NCBI RefSeq assembly: GCF_000003605.2
Contig: NW_003143815.1
Coordinates: 209,508-235,134 of the forward strand
Length of the DNA: 25,627 nt
Source of the DNA: Saccoglossus kowalevskii
Taxonomy: Eukaryota > Hemichordata > Enteropneusta > Harrimaniidae
Direction: 5' to 3'
Positions 24,345-25,627 of the stretch are shown here, piece after piece. How positions within the stretch are numbered: position 1 is the stretch's first letter; every line of letters starts with the position of its first letter. The position numbers and the translations under genes were made by a program. The notes beneath the pieces were generated by a model. That model was given only the letters and a program-made list of their open reading frames with translations, did not search any database and was not told where the DNA came from.

Positions 24345-24675
24345 TTTATTTTACTTATATCTGGGTGAGTGTGCCACAGACTAAATGAGAAGGTCATTTC
24401 CACTGGCCGAGATTCATTCACTAACGAATGCGACTTTGGGGGAACCTTGGTTAAGGTCCGCAGGTGCTTGTGTTCGACCGGGCCTGGTTGACGAGATTGG
24501 GAGATGGCCACACAGCCCTGTCATGTAGTTCCAAACAGGAAATGACTTCTGTGGCAAAATGCACTATGTGTCAGCACTAGCACTTTCAATTTGCACTTAC
24601 ACAAAAAAAGTCAGGAGGGACAACAGTGACATTCAATGTCCGGAACTGTCGCCTGGCACAACAAAATAAAATAAA
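24345..24675 (+). mobile_element. SINE-like insert in a cyclase intron, copy 2 only
   Basis: A GC-richer block of about 330 bp interrupts the alignment of the two duplicates. It contains an A-box-like TGGCCGAGATT (about 24403), a B-box-like TGTTCGACCGG (about 24472) and an A-rich tail ACAAAATAAAATAAA at its right end, the order expected for a plus-oriented Pol III-derived SINE. The spacing between the boxes is longer than in a tRNA, so the assignment is tentative. A GTAT microsatellite (24325-24341) lies just left of it. Copy 1 has a different insert at this place. Confidence 0.5.
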
Positions 24676-24775
24676 TTGTAGTCTTGTTTTGACGAAATCC
24701 AAAATGATGACAAAAGTTGACCAAATGCTGAAAGCACACACGCTCAACTGTTGCTACAATTCTAAAAAAGGGTAT

Positions 24776-25080
24776 AGGCCCCTAATTACAATTTAACATT
24801 CAATTGAATATAATTTCATCATTTAAATTCGTTAAAATACTGGAACAAATTACAATACAAGATAACATACATCATTATTCCGTTTTCCATGTTATGAACC
24901 AGTCGTGCCTTTTGGGCTTGAATCTCAAAAAGTAACAAAAATAATAGAGGCCTAGCTCTTCATGCTTGGGTTCCCATGACAATTATCATTAAATTCAAAT
25001 TTCGCTAAAAATAAGAACTTATATCACTAACACAGGAACAAATTACACTGCAAGATAACATACATCGTTATAACAATTCG
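24776..25080. repeat. Diverged tandem duplication of about 175 bp in a cyclase intron, copy 2
   Basis: Same two-unit arrangement as at 15285-15590, with CAGGAACAAATT...TGCAAGATAACATACAT markers repeated near 24840 and 25035. Confidence 0.7.
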
Positions 25081-25165
25081 AATACAATGAATATCTCATA
25101 TTTTGAGTGACACATGAATATCTTCTTTAATAAAGGCACAGAACAAATGAACTTCACTGCGCACG

Positions 25166-25339
25166 TTTAATAAATCTGATGGGGTCACACTTACATTTGT
25201 TGTAAGGTAACTATTTCGCTCCATGCGCTAAAACTAAGGCAGTGGGCGTATCTTTAATAAATCTGATGGGGTCACACTTACATTTGCTGTGAGGTAACTA
25301 TTTCGCTCCATGCGCTAAAACTAAGGCAGTGGGCGTACC
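25166..25339. repeat. Recent 87-bp tandem duplication
   Basis: Two almost identical 87-bp units starting TTTAATAAATCTGATGGGG at 25166 and 25253, differing at about three positions. Copy 1 has one diverged counterpart near 15686, so this doubling happened after the segmental duplication. It lies in the intron downstream (in gene sense) of the exon cut by the edge. Confidence 0.92.
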
Positions 25340-25611
25340 TTTTCTTTATGGACGCATGGTATTGCAGTGAGTTGTGATTTACCAACATTATTTCGATTAA
25401 GAAATACAGAAATACATTTATATTTTCGGGAATGCATTGCATTGAATAATATGACTAGATTCAGGAGAAGCACATTTTTTTCACGGAAATAGTATCAATT
25501 TGAAATGACGTCTCAATTATATGCGACTTCCTATTCTTCGTTTTTTTTTTTTTTTTGCTGCATTCTGAAACTACATCTTATTGCGCAATTGGTATCATTT
25601 GATTATCATAC

Positions 25612-25627
25612 CTGAATGGACTCGTCA
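25612..25627 (-). CDS. GUCY1B2: Soluble guanylate cyclase beta-2-like exon, cut by the window edge
   Basis: Only the last 16 bases are in the window, encoding the end of a linker (DESIQ). It is aligned with the end of the copy 1 exon at 16345-16491 through shared flanking intron sequence. The donor CAG|GTATGA is intact (GT at 25611-25610). Joining at phase 0 to the exon at 23877 gives ...[11 protein letters not shown], the expected continuous catalytic sequence. The rest of the exon, with the VETxGDAYMVVGG motif, should lie just beyond the window. The intron between is about 1.7 kb. Confidence 0.8.

Larger units (their letters stand above)
17700..25627. repeat. Segmental duplication, copy 2 (runs off the right edge)
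   Basis: Counterpart of 9840-16500 in the same orientation. It keeps open, correctly spliced cyclase exons and has extra insertions: the satellite block (18081-20436), the SINE-like block (24345-24675) and an 87-bp tandem duplication. The right edge falls inside the exon that matches 16345-16491 in copy 1. Confidence 0.9.

Overview
The window looks like nuclear DNA of an animal, most likely an AT-rich marine invertebrate (a mollusc is a guess). It is intron-rich and repeat-rich, with long stretches of no coding potential. No bacterial operon, phage gene or CRISPR array is visible. The one host gene I can name is a soluble guanylate cyclase of the beta-2 type (GUCY1B2-like), on the minus strand. 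It is recognised by the class III cyclase catalytic motifs and by a C-terminal CaaX box, CVVL, the hallmark of beta-2.

Layout. 1-355: tandem repeat of about 62 bp. About 430-1925: fossil of a DIRS-type tyrosine-recombinase retroelement. 1926-4410: decayed DNA of unknown origin with a few coding-like pockets. 4414-5683: repetitive element with foldback-like ends and three internal units of about 313 bp. 5690-9840: no supported gene. About 9840-16500: copy 1 of a segmental duplication, carrying the last four exons of the cyclase gene as a pseudogene. 16500-17690: junction, with two copies of a hairpin (MITE-like) repeat. About 17700 to beyond the right edge: copy 2, with the same four exons but intact splice sites and reading frames. 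Copy 2 also carries a 2.3-kb insertion that is mostly a 43-bp satellite (about 18345-20385), a SINE-like insert (about 24345-24675) and a recent 87-bp tandem duplication (25166-25339).

How the parts relate. Copy 2 is read right to left. A catalytic-domain exon is cut by the right edge, followed by a catalytic core exon with the ribose-binding Asn, an exon ending the catalytic fold, and a Ser-rich tail exon ending in CVVL. Copy 1 has the same order but has lost three splice sites, shifted frame at least twice, gained a stop and lost catalytic residues. No upstream cyclase exon is visible between copy 1 and copy 2, so copy 1 appears to be a partial 3'-end duplicate that died. The remainder is mainly transposon and satellite turnover around this locus. 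All comparisons were done by eye; identities were not computed.
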